Shown here: positions 23,428-24,409 of the stretch, in pieces | How positions within the stretch are numbered: position 1 is the first letter of the stretch | Layout of the letters: every line of letters begins with the position of its first letter | Assembly: GCA_026419775.2 (NCBI GenBank) | Contig: JAOPGA020000286.1 | Span: 1 to 24,409, forward strand | Length of the DNA: 24,409 bases | Reading direction: 5' to 3' | DNA from: Acrasis kona | Lineage: Eukaryota > Heterolobosea > Eutetramitea > Acrasida > Acrasidae | Notes under the pieces: generated by a model | Databases searched by the model: none | What the model saw: the letters and a program-made list of their open reading frames with translations, nothing else | What the model was told of the DNA's origin: nothing | Program-made: the position numbers and the translations under genes

Positions 23428-24409
23428 ATGAACATACGGATATTTTTATTGATATTGATAGCAATATTCAAACTCTCGGCGTGTAGAGTAGTTATCGATG
23501 TGGTTTCAACCGCCAACAACACAAACGATAGATTGAGCATTAAACCAAGCATCTCCTTCTCTCAAAAGAGATTACCTGCAAAGAATACTATCGTTGTCGA
23601 CGAGACGATTACCTACCAAACAATAATTGGATGGGGTGGTGCAATGACGGAGGCAGCATCATTCGTTTGGTCTCTACTTTTACCCGAACTGCAACAAGAG
23701 GTGATTGATGCCTACTTCTCGCCACGCGGTCTGTCCTACTCATTGTGTCGTATAACTATGGGGTCTCCAGATTTTGCTTTAAACAAGTATAATTGCGATA
23801 ACCACACTGGAGATTACGAACTAAAACACTTTAATATCGACCGCGACCGTCGATATGTGTTGCCCTTTGTAAAAAGAGCTCAAGAGACGAACAAGAATTT
23901 AGAATTCTTTTTTTCTCCATGGAGCCCTCCTGGCTGGATGAAGAAGAATGGTGATATGAACAAAAGTATCTTTCCAGACGGATTGATAAATGTAATTAAA
24001 AATTTAAATGCCACACTCATCTTTTGTAGAGCACTGAAATTTACAAAAGCTGGGCGCTCTACTTTTCTAAATTCATTACAGCCTATAATAAAGAAGGTGT
24101 TAAATTTTGGGGTTTCACAGTACAAAACGAACCAGAAGCTAATGTGCCGTATCCTTGTAAGTTTTTCTTCTCACTACAAATCTAAACAATCCCAGCATGT
24201 GCCTTTACGGCCCAGTCACAAAATGATTTTATTAAAAAGTATTTAGGTCCTCGTATCTCTCTAGATCATCCGAACGTAAAAATGATCATTTACGATTCAA
24301 ACCGGTAAGATTCAAATTAACAAGCTACTAACATTATAGCGATCGCATGACACCTTGGGTCGATGCAATCCTATCCGATACAGAAACTTCGAAATACATT
24401 TCGGGTGTC
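23428..24409 (+). CDS. GBA1: Lysosomal-type glucosylceramidase (GH30), 5' part
   Basis: Four exons are visible (23428-23991, 24030-24156, 24196-24304, 24340 to the window edge) with introns of 38, 39 and 35 nt; the last has a TACTAAC branch site. The 290 residues seen start with a signal peptide (MNIRIFLLILIAIFKLSACR). Then come YQTIIGWGGAMTEAASF, LSYSLCRITMGSPDFAL, and FFFSPWSPPGWMKKNGDMNKS. The spliced exon 2 gives STEIYKSWALYFSKFI and FWGFTVQNEPEA, with Glu222 as the acid/base catalyst. VKMIIYDSNRDRMTPW follows. All match GH30 glucocerebrosidases. The nucleophile Glu lies beyond the window. It hydrolyses glucosylceramide in the lysosome or outside the cell. Splice phases agree throughout. 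Confidence 0.93.

Noticed and set aside
1-24409. CRISPR array or prokaryotic operon signals
   Set aside because: No regularly spaced repeats; spliceosomal introns and CDK8 show nuclear eukaryotic DNA.

Overview
This is protist-type nuclear DNA: AT-rich and gene-dense, with the standard genetic code (TAA, TAG and TGA all end genes). Reading frames are broken by very short GT-AG introns; the 15 that I place with confidence are 35-42 nt. Several contain an ACTAAY-like branch point. Genes lie on both strands with spacers often under 150 bp. CDK8, NSUN5, an RPP40-like RNase P/MRP protein and peroxisomal PTS1 tails make it clearly eukaryotic. I cannot fix the lineage from sequence alone; a free-living amoeboid or flagellate protist is plausible, but that is inference.

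Layout. 1-1.3 kb: the 5' part of an alpha/beta hydrolase gene, a tRNA-Thr(AGT) and a small unresolved exon cluster. 1.55-2.85 kb: an element bounded by about 82-bp terminal inverted repeats with an unrecognised minus-strand coding region. 3.0-4.7 kb: a perfect 21-bp inverted repeat, a small predicted N-myristoylated protein and a GT-A-type glycosyltransferase. The glycosyltransferase is divergent from NSUN5, with 28 bp between the start codons. 4.8-8 kb: NSUN5, then a convergent pair of likely peroxisomal fatty-acid enzymes (enoyl-CoA isomerase with C-terminal SKF, hotdog thioesterase with C-terminal SKL). 8-11.6 kb: a coding relic, a nucleoside hydrolase with a three-codon uORF, and a 570-aa protein fusing a catalytically dead 5'-deoxynucleotidase-like HAD domain to a nucleotidyltransferase-like domain. 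11.6-14 kb: an unknown spliced gene, an antisense coding-like exon, an AlkD-type DNA glycosylase and a predicted mitochondrial protein. 14.4-20.3 kb: five consecutive plus-strand genes counted from the mitochondrial protein (that protein, cyclopropane fatty acid synthase, CDK8, secreted S33 peptidase, RPP40-like). 20.3-24.4 kb: an unknown DUF1963-like gene overlapping RPP40 tail to tail, a gene relic, a tRNA-Val(AAC), an unknown gene with a possible LRAT/PPPDE-like NCQSF motif, and the 5' part of a GH30 glucosylceramidase.

The most unusual observation is that both tRNA genes carry extra sequence in the D-loop: 10 nt in tRNA-Thr and 17 nt in tRNA-Val. The tRNA-Val also has an 11-nt insert at the canonical 37/38 intron site. 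Removing these inserts gives ordinary cloverleaves. They look like ectopic D-loop tRNA introns, or a lineage with oversized D-loops.

Most protein genes are housekeeping or catabolic: lipid modification and beta-oxidation, lysosomal or secreted hydrolysis, nucleoside salvage, RNA modification and processing, DNA repair. There is no single pathway cluster beyond the peroxisomal pair.
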